A stretch of DNA of 64,000 bases, taken from positions 1,605,774 through 1,669,773 of the forward strand of contig BCIV01000001.1 of NCBI GenBank assembly GCA_001600055.1, read 5' to 3'. Positions within the stretch are counted from its first letter, which is position 1, and every line of letters starts with the position of its first letter. Made by a program: the position numbers and the translations under genes. This document shows, piece by piece, positions 36,974 through 50,208 of the stretch. The notes beneath the pieces are model-generated. The model saw only the letters and a list, made by a program, of their open reading frames with translations, was not told the origin of the DNA and made no database searches. The stretch is from Filobasidium wieringae. Lineage: Eukaryota; Basidiomycota; Tremellomycetes; Filobasidiales; Filobasidiaceae.

Positions 36974-37365
36974 GAGAGAATACTGTGATGTAATTTTGGT
37001 TGGGCAGGTCTGCAAGCACGAGCATGTGACTTTTCCGCACAAGTGACTCTTATTGGCTATCGAATAGAGACTGCAATTGATCGATCATGCATATGATCAT
37101 ACTTGCTACAAACCTGAAAGTCAAGAGATCCAAGAGACTGATCCTGCACCAACAGTTTCTAGGCCAGCATGATCGCTCTGAAATTTCTGAAACTGAACGC
37201 GAACACACGCGTCGCGACTAGTTCATTTACATGACGCGACCAGATATATCAGATATTGATTGGCATGAGCTGCTTTACATTATTTTGATTCTGCCTCTTA
37301 CTTGAAGTACTTTCTTGAGATCGTGAGGGCTTGCGTCAACCTAACTTGACTTACAAAGCGAAGTG
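36974..37365. promoter_or_regulatory. Intergenic, CTF8 promoter
   Basis: 392 bp between SLX9 and CTF8 (both plus). AT-rich in parts; no gene seen. Confidence 0.45.
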
Positions 37366-38323
37366 ATGAGGATCACAATAGAAATCCCTACATCAATAAT
37401 AAAGAAGCCTGGTCCGAGCCCCTCAGATCCGCCCTTAATACAAATCGGAGGGGACCTAGTTATTATGGAATTACAGGGCGATTTGACTTTCGAGGGGAAT
37501 CCTCAGGGTAAAGTGATAGGACTGTTAGGGTTGGAGAGGATGGTCAGTAAATCCAGTACAACTTATGCGATCGTGTATAGGTAAGCTGACGAGGATTTGG
37601 TGGATCACAGGACAAACCAACGCTATACCTAGGCAAACATCATCTTCTTCACGGAAAGATCGTTAATCTGCCTCGGCCATTAGCTATTATTCGAAAACTA
37701 AAGCCTGATGAGAGAAGGAGACCAGAGATTGATACTCGAGTACGGCTGAACGAGGATCAGGAAGAGGAAGCGCCTCCGGAACTGGAGGAGGAGACACAAG
37801 ACGATCCTCTCCTGGCCGCAAGCCGCCCGTTCGCCAAACGCCTCGCATCCACACGAACGGCTTCTGGACTACGGGAGGGCACTTCAGCTGCAGATATTCG
37901 ACATACAACTCCACCTCCCACATCATCACCTCCTCGCATTCAATCCAAACACAGAGATTATTCTTCAGATCTGTCTTCTCCCGTAAAAGCATTCGAGGGG
38001 AGGAAACGGAAACGTATTCCGGAATTAGGAACGGTAGAGGAGAGAGATCCTGTTGAGGAAGGAGAGGTAGATGTTGATGAAGAAGAAGATCAACTGGTTG
38101 GGAAACGTCAAGCGAGATCTACCCCATCTAAGAAGGATGACAGAGGGGTCGATGTTGAAGAGCGGACGAAGGAATATATGGTCATCGGGGTGGTGAGGAA
38201 GAAGGTTGTCTTTGCATTGAGGTGAGCTTTCGTCGCGAGATTCCAACCAATATACGTGCTGAACCTGTGCTGCTTGCTACCAGGCCTGAACCTATTGTTA
38301 CTGCGACCGTCCTACCAGAATGA
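37366..38323 (+). CDS. CTF8: Chromosome transmission fidelity protein 8 (Ctf18-RFC subunit)
   Basis: Subunit of the alternative clamp loader Ctf18-Dcc1-Ctf8-RFC, needed for sister-chromatid cohesion. Exons are 37366-37542, 37611-38221 and 38284-38323, giving 275 residues (yeast Ctf8 133). The N-terminal conserved block is DLVIMELQGDLTFEGNPQGK, then VIGLLGLERM joined to DKPTLYLGKHHLLHGKIVNL, then PLAIIRK. A long acidic, Pro/Ser-rich insertion of about 130 residues, with a basic GRKRKRIP patch, separates it from the short C-terminal strand YMVIGVVRKKVVFALRPEPIV, which is also typical of Ctf8. The first ATG after an in-frame GTG is used as the start. Confidence 0.88.
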
Positions 38324-39162
38324 GAACTGAAGAGCTTCCGAATCGGCCCTACCGCATTCTAAGTCACCGGCATTCCGCATAGCGTTGTATCCCTATACCC
38401 TGTAGCAAATAGTCTTGTCGACCTGCCCCAAGCTGACCCCTGACCAGCAAAGATCCAAGCTTTGATGACATTCCCAAATCTCTAGGAGTTATTCCGAACA
38501 AAGACGCGGGCGCGCTAAAACAGATTCACGCGACAGAGCTTAGTTGAAAGAGAGTTGATCAGGTCGGAACGCTGAAATCTGGACTGGGAGATCAGGGTTC
38601 GTTAGGGTTTCATCACTTTCACAGTCAGATCAAGCAAGAATCAGGTCTATCCACAAGCGGATTCGCCGTTCACCGCAACGACAAGAGCCGAGATAGTCAA
38701 AGAAAATAGCAAGTTGGTGACAGCACAAGAACCTGGTGATTTACCTTGCTACCGGTTATCCTGGAAGCTTCCTTTGGCATCATCAGAGCGGTCAACACGT
38801 CACGTTCGACATATTCAAAGACTTGGTGGCTCCTAGATTAAAGAATCATTCTTCCTGTCAGACACAACAGTCTCACTTTCTCTGGTTCGACATCTTTTCG
38901 TCAACGGCATCTCTCATCAGACACAACGATCGTAAAGAAAAAAGGCACCTGACCGCAATCAAAGGGTCGCAGTAAAGGACGGAGTTGACTATCTGCGCAA
39001 GTACTCCTTGGGATCAGTCCAAAGCCCTTTGTCGAGCTGGTCTGAACAGAGTCAAGTGAAGAAAGATCCAGGTTATAGCCAAATTCCCCTAGTAAAGCCA
39101 TCACTCCCTAGTCGCCCTCCGAGTCTGGTACTCGACGGTTTGAGAAGCTCTCTCTGCTCAGA
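38324..39162. other. Long intergenic or 5' leader before the proline-rich gene
   Basis: 839 bp with no supported gene. Short ORFs at 38736-38975 and 39008-39310 look like chance or leader uORFs. An upstream non-coding exon of the next gene is possible. Confidence 0.4.
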
Positions 39163-42100
39163 ATGTACCCGAATGGTTATGCGGGACCTGAAGAAGTACC
39201 CCGTGCCAGACCCCCTAGGCAAAGTTCCAGAGCTGGAGCTGGATCAGCCAGACAAAGGGAGAGCAGTTATGGAACGAGGATGTTGGTTGCTACAGGCAAT
39301 GGTTCTGTAAGCCTATTGTACTCGATCAAATCACTATTGCTTCTACTTATCAGATACGAGGACTCGTACAGCTGCAACCTCAACAGAATAACCTTAATCC
39401 TTCTCTTCGGTCAAATTCTCCCAACCTCCCTATATCTTCAGCTCGATCAACCTCGCCAGCACCAGTGGATCTCAGCTCTTTGCCTTACCTCAATCATGCT
39501 GGTCCTACCACCAACGCTCTACTTCGGGGACGGGCTGGACAGTTACCCCCCCCTCCTCCTCCTCCCCCTTTGGTGGGACAACCGGAGAGATATCTGAACG
39601 GGAATAGTCATCTCCAGTCGAGGCAACGTCCTACTCCCCCTAAACCGCCGCGTCAGCCATTACCTCCTCTTCCCGCTCTGCCTCAGTTACCCCCCCAGCC
39701 AGTGCCATCTCGTGGATCTCCTGCATCGTTGAAAGATACACCACCGATAAAGCGATCAGCCACTGCTTCTACGACCGCATCGAACGGATCAGGCAATTCG
39801 AAATTCGCTAGTCCACCGCCCCCACCTCCACCTCCCCCTCGAGATATACCTTTACCCCCCTTGCCTGCACTACCTACACTTTCGAAATCAGGTTCAGCCG
39901 CAAGTGCAAGTTTATCGGCTGCTGGAAGTTCGGGAAGTTTGAGAAACGACAATGCGAGAGATCTGGCTAGGCTGGGTCATGGAAGAGCTCCTATTGCCCG
40001 TGACCTATCAGAACAATTTAGGCTAGCCTCTGCTCCTGCGAACCGAAGCGAGGCAGTAAAAGCTGGGGAGCAGCGGATGCGAAGCAATAGTGGTGAACTG
40101 TCGATCGATTCGAGAAGTCATGTGGGACACATAGAACTGGGTCGACCGATTGACTCTGGACAGCGACCGAACATGGCTGATGCAGGTGGAAGGAAGAGCA
40201 GTCTTGAGGCTGTGCGTCTGATGAACACCAATACGCAACGAACAAAGACGCCGGAGCCTATCGCCAAGGTTTTACTAGCATCTGAGGATGACGGCGATAG
40301 AGCTTCGGACCGATCGATCGCAGCGAAAACGGAGAGAACACGAGGGTCGGTGGATATCGACAGACAAGCGGAGTCCTCCCGGTCCACGCAGGCAGAATCG
40401 TCGAGACAGGCTCAATTGCGAGGACTGGGGCTTGCCGCTCTGGGCGGAGATCCTGCCGATCGCGCTGCAAGTCTCCCTTCCCAGTCGAACACTAAACAAG
40501 CTTACAGGCCCAGTCCACCTCGAGCGAGCAGGGAGCAAGAAAGACCGGCTCTGCCAGGCCAATCGCCGCAGCTGAATGGGTCTTGGCCTGCGTCTTCGAC
40601 AGGAAAGAAATGGGGCATCTCACCATTGATATCGATGATCGATGATTCGAATGCCAAGAGACGCGAGTATAGTGCCCTAAATGGGAGAAAGTCGGAAGAT
40701 GTCGGTGCTACGATGGGTAGAGCGAGTGAACAAGGAACACGACCTCCAGCGGTTCAGCCGAGGAAAAGCTCGGGGGGCCTACGTGGACTGTTCAGTAGAA
40801 ACAAGAAAGATAAGGACAAGGGCAGTAGTCAGATCAAACAGTCGACTATACCGGAACTCGATGCACCTCGAGACTTTGCGCCCCAAATGGTTCCACGCCG
40901 GCGAGCTAGTGAGGACCTCTTGAGGACAAGGAAGAAGCAGGATGAGATGGCGCCAGTGGAGCGTAGTACTAGAACGCCTGAACCAGGAGCCTTCACGAGG
41001 AGGGTGACCGAACCACTACAAATGTACGAACCACCTGAAACCACTAAGCCGAAGGAGACCTCGCCTAAATCGATCAAAAGCTCGGGGCTTTATCGTCAGA
41101 GAAGTATACATAGTCCAGGTTCGATGCACAGCGAGAGTGACGGTAAATCCACAGACACTGTATCTACGGTCAAAGGCCACACCCCTGTTCCTCCACTTCT
41201 GTCTCTCCCTCTTCCTAACCTTCCCACATTGGATTTCAACTTGGGATCCACGTTCGACAATTTGTTCAAAGATTTCGACGGCACTACTAGTCCTGTGGCT
41301 CCTCCCACGTTCACCTCGAATCCTGTACACTTTCGCCGACGCTCACGCAGCTTCAGCGGATACACAAAGCCGGCCGTATCACCTCCCCTGGCTTCTTCCA
41401 TATCGAAACTACCTAGCGCTGAGAGCAATGCGAGCCTCATCGCTGATTTAAGAGACTACAGTCAGTTCGCTCTGATGGAAGATGGAAGCACCTCTGAGTC
41501 TACCGTTCCGGCTTTGTCAATGTCTGAACACGGTCGGACTATGTCGACGACTTCCTCGCAGATGATCGATACTTCTCCTCCACGAACTCCAGGCTCCAAT
41601 GAGACAGCGCAAGTAGGTATAGCTGGTTCCAGTAGTTCCTGCTCCTTGGAGGGGATGCCTACTTCCGAATCAGTCGATTCTGCCGATATGGCAATCGTCG
41701 GGAAAGCATGGACTAATAGTGTATCTGAAAAGGCTCAAAAATCCGCTCGACCTAGATTACTTCAGCTTGCGGAGTCTAAATTGTCCACCTCGACTATTAT
41801 TGAACAGGATGAAGGTGGATCAGAGGCCGGGAAACAGGCCTCTTCGGCTCCATCGACTAGCAAGCTAGAGCCGTCAATCGAAATCCTTCCTGCGGTCGTG
41901 GAACATCGACCGGTTGAAATGAAAGCTACCAGCAAGGTTCGAAAAATTCCGCTGCGATACCACGCCAATCCTGTAAAGTCGACGGCTTCCAAAATGGCGT
42001 CAAGTGAGGCTATGAGACGTATACTCAACATGTGAGTGGATTTGCCTGACCCAGTGAGAGTCATTTCGCTAAATAGCCTTTCGTTTCATAGGTTTCAGCT

Positions 42101-44965
42101 TGGTGCTTCGATGAAGAATATCGACAAAGCCGGGTTGATTCGTACGGAATTGCTTGATACACTTGTGGAAGGGGAAAAGCATGGGTACAATGAGCAAGAC
42201 CGGACTGGAAATAGCGCTATGAGGTCGATCTGTGTTGAATGGTGAGATGAGCGGCATCGACTACGGATTGAAATTCAGCTGATATGTATGCATCACCTAT
42301 AGGGTGAATGTCTTGTTGAATGAGCTGAAGTACGATCAAGCCGCGAATGAACGAGGTGCTTGTCTGGAAGCCCTGTCCGGAATCATGGAAAGGTTAGTCC
42401 TTTCGCCAGCACGAATCAGTTTCGATTGCTCACAACCTATCGTCTTACAGCTCCACCCTTAGCATCAAAGCTCTGCGGGGTCAGCCAAACGAGGAGGCAA
42501 CGTTCCGCCATCTCATGGTACAGATCATGACTTATGTACTAGACAAGCTCTCTGGGAAAGGGGTCTTTCACAATACACTCCTCTTTGCTGGAAGGATGTT
42601 GGCTTTTGCTTTCTTCAGGATAGAAGGGATCGCCTTTCAGCTGCTGGCGGCTTTGCCGACAAAACCTGCTACACTCATGAGGTTCGCTCGGGCCACCAAG
42701 GAGTTCTCATTTGACCGATGCAAACAACCAGAGATTCAGTACCCGGCTCATTTGAGCCCACTACAATACGACACTTCGCGAGCGTATTCAGCACGCATAG
42801 CTGCTTACACACTGAACTACTCGGACTCAGAGGAAGATGAGGCCTTTCAATTTGGAGGCGGCAATTGGTTGCGCAGATGGCAGTCGGATGACTCGGAATT
42901 GTTTCCAGCCTTCTATAAAGCCTACCATCGAAATCTTGCGACCTACCTTTCTGATGCTGTAGAAGCCGCAGCCTCGGAAGGTGTCGTGATCCCTGCTGGT
43001 GTCCTGGTCAAAGCCCCCGGGTATCTGCATCTCGCTTCAGTATATTCGAACAAGATGCAAAGCTACATCATGGGAGCGGTGAATGCGGTCACCACTACAT
43101 CCGCGTCCAACAGCTTCAATGCCGATGAATCGCTAGGCACAAGGGGAAACGCCAAACCGCCCGTATTGGAAACAGCAAATCGGCGTCTCACGGAGATCAT
43201 CTTGAACCTGAGCAATTCTCGAGTCTGGATACAATCTAAAAGTGGCACTGTTCTCGAATGTGACGGATCGGAACTCTGGTCCAGTATGGTCGACATCTGG
43301 GTCAAATATCTCATCTCGAGAACAAGCCTGTATTCGCCGCGAAGCGTCTTTTGTCTTCTTGATCTCCTTGATGGCGTTGTGGTTCCATCCCTTGATCACC
43401 TGGCGTCTCGGAACTTGGCAGATCCTCCCGTTTTCAAGGCTACCCTCATGGACATACCTCATCTCATCTCGGTATTACGTATCGTTCTCACGGAGACAGA
43501 CCACCATCTCACCTTGGCCAAATGTGTCTCTTTCATCTGGACGCATTACGATACCATCTGTGCCCGGGTGGAAGATCGTGAAGCTCTATGTATGAAACTG
43601 CTTTTGGACCCACAAGTATTCGAAAGACTGGTGCTTTTCTGGTCGCAAAGCGTTCGAAGCTATATCTTGCGTCTTATTGTCTTCCGACTGGGCCATGTTT
43701 ATACCGAAGTCTCGGATGTCACCAATCATGAGATGGAGGTCGCAATAGTCCAGATGCTTCACAGTAGGTTGGAGCGAATTCGAAGACGGCACGATGAGTT
43801 AGAACCCAAAGATCCAATGGTCACGCCTCCCGCTGCGCCTCATATGCAACTGGCACCTGATGATATGTCAGACGGGCCGCTTCCTCGCAGTCGATCTACG
43901 ATCACCATGGTTGAAGCCGTGGAGAAGCCGGAAGAATCCAGTTCGATCACCCGGGCGGAAAGGCTCCTGGGATTAGAGGGTACAGAATCTGCAAACCAGG
44001 AAACCGAAGCGGTAGCGGCCGATCCTAACGGGAAGAGTAAAGGGAAAGCTGCGAGCTGGTTCAAGAAACCATTCGGCAAGCAGAAGAAGCGGAAAACAGG
44101 AGGTGAAGGAGAACCCGAAGAACCTTTGACGAAGCCGATAAAGGGAAATCAACCTGCCATCGTCACCAAATCGATTCTTTTACAAGCTGGCATGGATACG
44201 CAAGACTCGCCAATCTCCCCTGCGGCATTATCGCACAAATCGGCTGGAGGAGAATCCATCGACTCTTTCGAAGGGGATGCTTCTGCTTTGCAACCGAGAG
44301 GAGGCGTTGTGCCAAATATCACCACCACCAACACCCCTTCCTTGCGCTTCAATACCCCTGAGCCTCCTGCTTCACCTCGATCCCCGAGCAAGGTGCAATT
44401 CGAGTTTGAACTGCCAACCGCATCGCCGAGAAGTGATGCCTTCGATAAACGACCTATCAGCTCTCTTTATAGCCCGGCCGTGGCTTCCAATCCTCAGCGG
44501 ATGCCTGCATCGCCTTCAATGTCAAGATCGTTCTCGAAGCGCTCGAGCTTGCTTCAACCGGTTGCGACTGGTATCGTGGATGGTCCTGCTAGTCCTTCAT
44601 TCAGGAGGAGTATGGCTTCGGTACCAGAAGTTCCGGGCTATGACAAAAAGCTTCATCCTTACTGTATCCGAATGTTGGCAGAGTTAGAAGACGTTCAACG
44701 TGAAGTAAGCTGGTGCTCGGACGTCAAATCTGCTGTTGATTCATTACTCACCCATCTTCTGATTTGCGCCAATAGTATGACGAATGGTGGGCTGAAGATG
44801 GACCTGGAAGACAAGACAGCGCACCTCCCAGACTTACCATCGCTTGGCCTTTCGCTGAAGAAGAGGACTGAGCGAGCCGATAATGACGATCCGTATCCTA
44901 TGCAGGAACAAGCTGGATCGGTCAGGGACTCGCAGCGATTGGCTGTCCTTGATTTTCGATTTTAA
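39163..44965 (+). CDS. Large proline-rich protein with conserved C-terminal region (DUF1765-like)
   Basis: Predicted 1858 residues. Exons are 39163-39306, 39354-42031, 42092-42241, 42303-42392 and 42451-44965. The first 850 or so residues are disordered: two polyproline blocks (PPPPPPPPL and PPPPPPPPPRDIP) resembling profilin- or SH3-binding stretches, then Ser/Arg-rich sequence with many potential phosphosites. From about residue 940 it becomes folded and conserved in character: MFQLGASMKNIDKAGLIRTEL, VNVLLNELKYDQAANERG, FHNTLLFAGRMLAFAFFRIEG and LSDAVEAAASEGVVIPAG. These blocks resemble the fungal DUF1765 family, but I cannot confirm this without a search. No FH2 domain follows the polyproline, so it is not a formin. 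A further disordered Ser/Pro region and a short helical end complete it. Role unknown; a cytoskeletal or polarity link is a guess from the polyproline only. Confidence 0.72.
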
Positions 44966-45502
44966 TCTGTATACGACCTTTGATGACGCCTTTACGCGGA
45001 TTGCAGTTGTGATCTTATAGTGTTTGACTGTGTATTTCCTGCTGTGCATTGGTTATCGTGCATCGAGAGTCTAGATGGCATTATGACATTGTACTTTACA
45101 TGTAAACAGTTCGCATATACTAGATGATGGATCTGATGGATCTGATGGATCTAATGGATATGAAACATCTAACCTCTATTTTGCGTAAAATTCGCTTCTA
45201 GCGCGAAACTGATAATCACTGATCGACGGTATATTCCATCACAACAGGCAACAGGACGGAAATCGATCGATCAAAGAGGTGATTCAACTAAGGACCAATC
45301 TCACTCTCGAACAAGGTTACCAATCACCAACAGCTCAATCCTTCCATCGCCACCTCCATCTTACATCTTGCAAACTGTCTACACATCAACGACTGCGCGC
45401 GATACCTCCCGGTTTAGTCCAACAACCTCAGACAGAACCGAACGTTTCCCTGTGAATTGTATCTTCTTGAACTCCTCATCTAGAACATAACACCGACACA
45501 CT
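44966..45502. other. Intergenic with 9-bp repeat
   Basis: 537 bp. It holds four tandem 9-bp units at 45126-45161 and no gene; the right half is the promoter side of the next gene. Confidence 0.5.
45126..45161 (+). repeat. GATGGATCT tandem repeat (x4)
   Basis: Three exact copies of GATGGATCT (45126, 45135, 45144) and one degenerate copy (45153-45161), in the 3' flank of the proline-rich gene. Confidence 0.85.
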
Positions 45503-46676
45503 ATGTTGATCTACTCTGTCGATCGCTTGGCTTCATCCTACAACAATATTGACATCATCATCAAAAGCGCTGGCAAACCTCTACAAATCCTGCCTCTGGG
45601 CGAGCTTCAAAATGGCGGAAGTGATTGGACTTCAGGGAGTAAGGGGTATCTAGTTTGCAAGCAGGATGAAGTATGTCCGATACGTTTCATGTCTTGATCA
45701 CCGCAAAATGATTGACTGATCCATCGCCTGATAGGAGTTTACAGTTGAAGTCGACGCTAGCCGATATATGAGAAGGATCATGCCTAACGACCAATACAAA
45801 GATGTCCAAGGGGTGCTGAGTATCGATGGGAGGGAGCAAGGTAAAAGACAGACATCAGGCTACAGAGGAAACGGATCGCTCTGTTGGAGAGAAAGCAGAG
45901 TGGATAATAGAACTACACGCCCTTTCGTTTTCTTCGCTCCAGTATGTTCAAGATCCGCTTCACCCCTTGCTCCCTTCTTGATGAATCTATGTCCTGACTG
46001 ATATCGTTAAGTAGGAGTTGACAGATGAACCCAGATTAATGATGTCTGAACAGCAAGAGAAACAAGCGGGAGTGATTCGAATCGATTTCTACCGTTTGCA
46101 AGTCTTCCCGGGGACCAGGCAGTTGCCAACGACATCCACGTTCCGACGCCCTATGCAGGAGATATCTAACAGCAAATTGAATGAGCGCAACAAGCAGAGT
46201 CCATTCGTTACTATGACCAAGTGAGTATCGTATCTGCCGTTATTACTGATTTTACGGACATCGATACTCATGAGTTTGTAGACTGGGACGACCTATTGAA
46301 GCCCCTATCAATCGTTCGGGAATGGGACGTCCTCAATCTATGAGGGCTCAACGAGATGCATACATTTGTTCCATCGAGCTCTATCCGCAGACGAGAGAGG
46401 TCTTGCAAGCGCAAGGGTATATGGGTGAGCCAGGTCGATTTGCTCTTGGAGTACGATTGGTATTCAGTACTGAAAGATTATGAGTCAGCAAAACATCAAG
46501 AGCAGCCAATTGTCAAGAATGGCTGTTCTGCCGAAACCAAGCCTGAAGTCGACATCGTCAAGCAAGAGGTACAAGAGAATCTAGTCGGTCCGAGCGTCAC
46601 GGGAGTTAGACCCAGGATGTTGCGGGGGGAAGATAGAGTAGGTCGTTCGGCGTTGCGAAGGTATTCTGCTCGTTAA
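45503..46676 (+). CDS. Unrecognised conserved-looking protein
   Basis: Exons are 45503-45670, 45735-45941, 46015-46220, 46282-46424 and 46477-46676, giving 307 residues with every phase closed. No signal peptide or membrane segment. The layout is beta-rich at first (KGYLVCKQDE, FTVEVDASRYMRRIMP, RPFVFFAP, VIRIDFYRLQVF), then Pro/Arg-rich and polar, ending in RRYSAR. The spacing of a short 'W/Y-x-C-x(3)-E-F-x-V' strand and an 'FxFAP' strand recalls uncharacterised basidiomycete proteins (DUF7918-like), but this is a weak impression. Function not assigned. It is upstream of the secreted GH3 gene by 664 bp and shows no link to it. Confidence 0.65.
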
Positions 46677-47340
46677 GAACAGCTTCCGAATGAATTTAGA
46701 TAGACAGCGAGAACGAATCATACGAGAGTTCGTACGTATCATACCTCCAGCAGCAAACCACCTTCCTCCGTAATAGGCCTCCACCTATGGAAGATCCCAA
46801 CAAAATTGCTCAAAGAGAAATGACCCACATGTTGAAACTCGCCGCAGAGCGAGACGGGGGGTTTGTGGATCTCACCTGATCCATCTCGTCTCCTCGTCCA
46901 CCCGGTGGGGACTTCCCCTCTCTTTTCGGGATACCCCTCGCACCAGAGTTGAGGGGTCGAGTCGCCCCGTCGTTTATCCAGAAAGTAATTTAATCTTCCC
47001 CATTTCTTTGTAATCATCGTCAGAGGCGGATGATAGTTTGCCCGCTAAACTCGATAGAACCTCTGTAGTCACATGATCGATTCGCTGTTCTAAACGTGGA
47101 GACCGCTCGGGAGCCGTTCGGAGACCCGCAATCCGTCGGGAGGAAGGGCATCATTGGTCCCGAACGCCGATAGCGCGCAATGTCGTAGATGTTGGATCGG
47201 TAGACTGACACCCTGTTTTATTGGTAGGACCAGAAAAAAGTTACCTATATAAGCCAGGCGTTGTTATAGGCAAGAAGGACTTGCACATACGGGAAGTCTT
47301 GGTTTCTCACAAAAGAGACATCAAACAACGATCTCTCACA
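46677..47340. promoter_or_regulatory. GH3 beta-glucosidase promoter
   Basis: 664 bp. A TATATAAG lies at 47246-47253, 88-95 bp before the GH3 start, a good position for a TATA box. A GC-rich stretch with short inverted CGG/CCG pairs runs through 47095-47180. No gene seen. Confidence 0.55.
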
Positions 47341-50208
47341 ATGCGCACGCCTACTGCTCTATTCACCGTCGCCTGCGCGGCTGGTTCAACCCTGGCTTAC
47401 CCTAGCAAACGTTACACTCCCGATCCCAACTTGAATGTCACTGGACAAGAACTTGCTTACACCGTACCTCCTGTCATGAGCAATGGTGGAAAGGCTTGGT
47501 CTGGCGCTCACTCTAAAGCTCGAGATGTCATCGCTCAAATGACTCTCGATGAAAAGGTCAGTTCGCAAAGTGCCATCGGGCAACCGAACGCCACTAACTT
47601 GAACACTTCCGTTTTCAGATTGGAATGATTACTGGACAAGCAGGTCCTTGTGCCGGTCAAAACAAGGCTGTCGAGCGTCTTGGAATTCCCGCTTTGTGTC
47701 TCCAAGGTGAGCTTTGTGATCGATGTCTTGACCTGACGCACGGATGCTAAACCTCAAACCGCCCTCACAGACGGTCCTTCCGGAGTACGACCCTCTCAAG
47801 GTGGTACTACCCAGTTCCCCGCTGGTGTCACCACTGCGGCGACTTGGGACCGAGATTTGATTCACGCAAGGTCTCTTGCTATGGGACGCGAGTTTTACAA
47901 CAGCGGAGTCAACGTTGCGCTCACGCCTGTCACTGGAGGCCCTCTCGGTGCGAACCCATCAGGAGGAAGGAATTGGGAGGGTTGGTACGCCGATCCCTAC
48001 GCTACCGGAGTCGCTTCATACTTGAGCGTGGTCGGTATGCAAGAGGCGGGTGTTATCGCTACTTCTAAGTTAGTTGGACATGCCTTCCTTACCGATGAGG
48101 GCGTAGTGCTCACACGGGATACTTCTCCTTTTCATCATCAGGCATTGGCTGGGTTACGAGCAAGATACCAGCAGAAATCCTTACACCAACGACAGTCTTC
48201 CCGGTTTCTCTGGAGTACCCTCCAGCAGTCACCAACTTCCTATCTCCTCCAACATCGACGATAAGACTACCCACGAGCTTTACGCTTGGTCATTCGCTGA
48301 GGCCGTTCGAGCTGGAACTGGATCGGTCATGTGTGCTTACAACCGGTAAGCCGAATACGAATATCCAAAAATCGTCGTCTTCGTATCACTTACCAAGCAC
48401 TGATTTCATCAACCATAGTGTGAACGGAACTCACGCATGTTCTAACTCTGTCATTCAGAATGGATTGCTGAAGGGAGAGCTCAACTTCCAAGGTAGCATT
48501 ATGAGTGATTGGGGTGGTGTTTGGGCCACCGAGGAGTCTATCGTCGGAGGTCTCGATTGGGAGATGCCTGGTCTCAACTTCGGTGGAGCTCTCGGAACAT
48601 TCTTCGATGGCAGGGCTGAGAACTTGTTCCAAAACGGAACCGTTGGAACCGACCGACTTGATGACATGATCGCCCGTATCCTGACTCCTTACTACTTCTT
48701 GGGCCAGGACACTACGCCACTCCCTGTCACTGCGGTCAAGCCATGGGGTCCTACCGAGTCCGCTCTCGCTCCTTATCGATTGGTACAGGAAGCGTCGACT
48801 GTCGATCTCGTCAAGAAGATCGCTGAGGACGGTACCGTGTTACTCAAGAACGAGAACAACACCCTCCCATTGCAGGCCCCTGCTCGTATCGCCATCATTG
48901 GTTCGAAAGCCGGTCCCCTTCCCCAAGGGTTCGAGAACTGTGCCAACACCGGAGTTCCTTGTGAAACCCCCTCGATGGGTGGAGGTTCTGGTTGGTCTTT
49001 ACCTCTCAACTACATGGACCCTCTCGCTGCTATCAGGGAGCGAGCTGCCAAGGATCGAACTTATGTGGATGCAGTTCTGAACGATACCGATTACGCTGGC
49101 ATCGCCGTAGCTGCCGCCAACGCCGACGTAGCCATGGTCTTTGTTCATGCTTGGGCCGCTGAGGGTGTCGATCGGGAACCCTCAATCACTTTGAACTACA
49201 CCTCTCTTGTTGGAGAACCCCACCTTTACGCGGGAGAGGCTTTGGTCAATGCAGTCGCTGCCGTAAACCCCAACACCGTCGTGAGTACTGCATCGCAGCA
49301 AGCGATGAGAAAAATCTGAGCGTTATCCATATCCACAGGTCGTTCTTTACATCCCTGGACCTACTATCGTCGATTCATGGATCGACCACCCTAACATTAC
49401 TGCCGTCATCTCTCCTCTCATCCCTGGTGAACAATCCGGACCTGCCTTGGCCTCTGTCATTTACGGAGACATCTCTCCCAGCGGAAAGTTGCCTTTCACC
49501 GTTGCCAAGAACGTCAACGACTACCCGCCTAACACTCAGATCAACACTACCGATATCAACCCCCAGTCCAACTTCGCTGAGGGAGTCAACATCGATTACA
49601 GGTGGTTCGACCTTAAGAACATCACTCCTCGTTATGGTAGGTCGAATAACCTGTGATTGACCCGCTGCAGTTCTGACCCTTTACTCCCTCTGCAGAATTC
49701 GGTTACGGAATGAGTTACTCTACCTTCAAGTACAACAACATCGTCAAGTCTGAGCAGTACAAGGCGGACGACAAGGCGATCCAGACTACCAACGAGAAGT
49801 TCTTGGGTCAGAAGGATGGCGAGTCTCTTTACGACGAGCTCCTTACCGTCTCCGTGGACGTTCAGAACACCGGTGATATCGTTGCATGCGAAGTCGCTCA
49901 GCTCTACGCCCAGTACCCTGCCGGTTTCGAGCAGCCAATCAAGCAGCTTCGAGGATTCGACAAGGCCAAGCAGCTCGCAAAGGGACAGAGCAAGACTCTT
50001 ACCTTCCCTATCCGTCGAAAGGATGTTGCGATCTGGGATGTTGTTCAGCAGATCTGGAGGATCCCTGCAGGAGAGTTCACCTTCCACGTCGGAAGCAGCT
50101 CTAGGACTCTTCCCTTGGTGAGTTGATTGATGCTCATAAGTCATCCTGATAACCGATCCGCTAATTGCTGAAATAACCCCACAGTCCGTCAAGCACACTT
50201 TCGCATAG
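47341..50208 (+). CDS. Secreted GH3 beta-glucosidase
   Basis: Releases glucose from beta-glucosides such as cellobiose. Exons are 47341-47556, 47619-47706, 47771-48068, 48142-48345, 48419-49280, 49339-49636, 49696-50117 and 50185-50208, giving 803 residues. A signal peptide (MRTPTALFTVACAAG) is followed by a possible KR processing site. The GH3 N-terminal domain has LQDGPSGVR, FPAGVTTAATWD, GPLGANPSGGRNWEG and KHWLGYEQ. The nucleophile is D299 in GSIMSDWGG. The C-terminal sandwich has AEDGTVLLKNENNTLPL, IIGSKAG, FVHAWAAEGVDRE and SGKLPFT. The end is a fibronectin-III-like domain (FGYGMSYSTF ... GFDKAKQLAKGQSKTL). Several N-x-S/T sequons fit a glycosylated secreted enzyme. Codon use is C-rich, suggesting strong expression. 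There is no cellulose-binding module. Confidence 0.93.

Noticed and set aside
39465..39600. Formin call from polyproline
   Set aside because: No FH2 domain follows; the conserved C-terminal region is of another kind.
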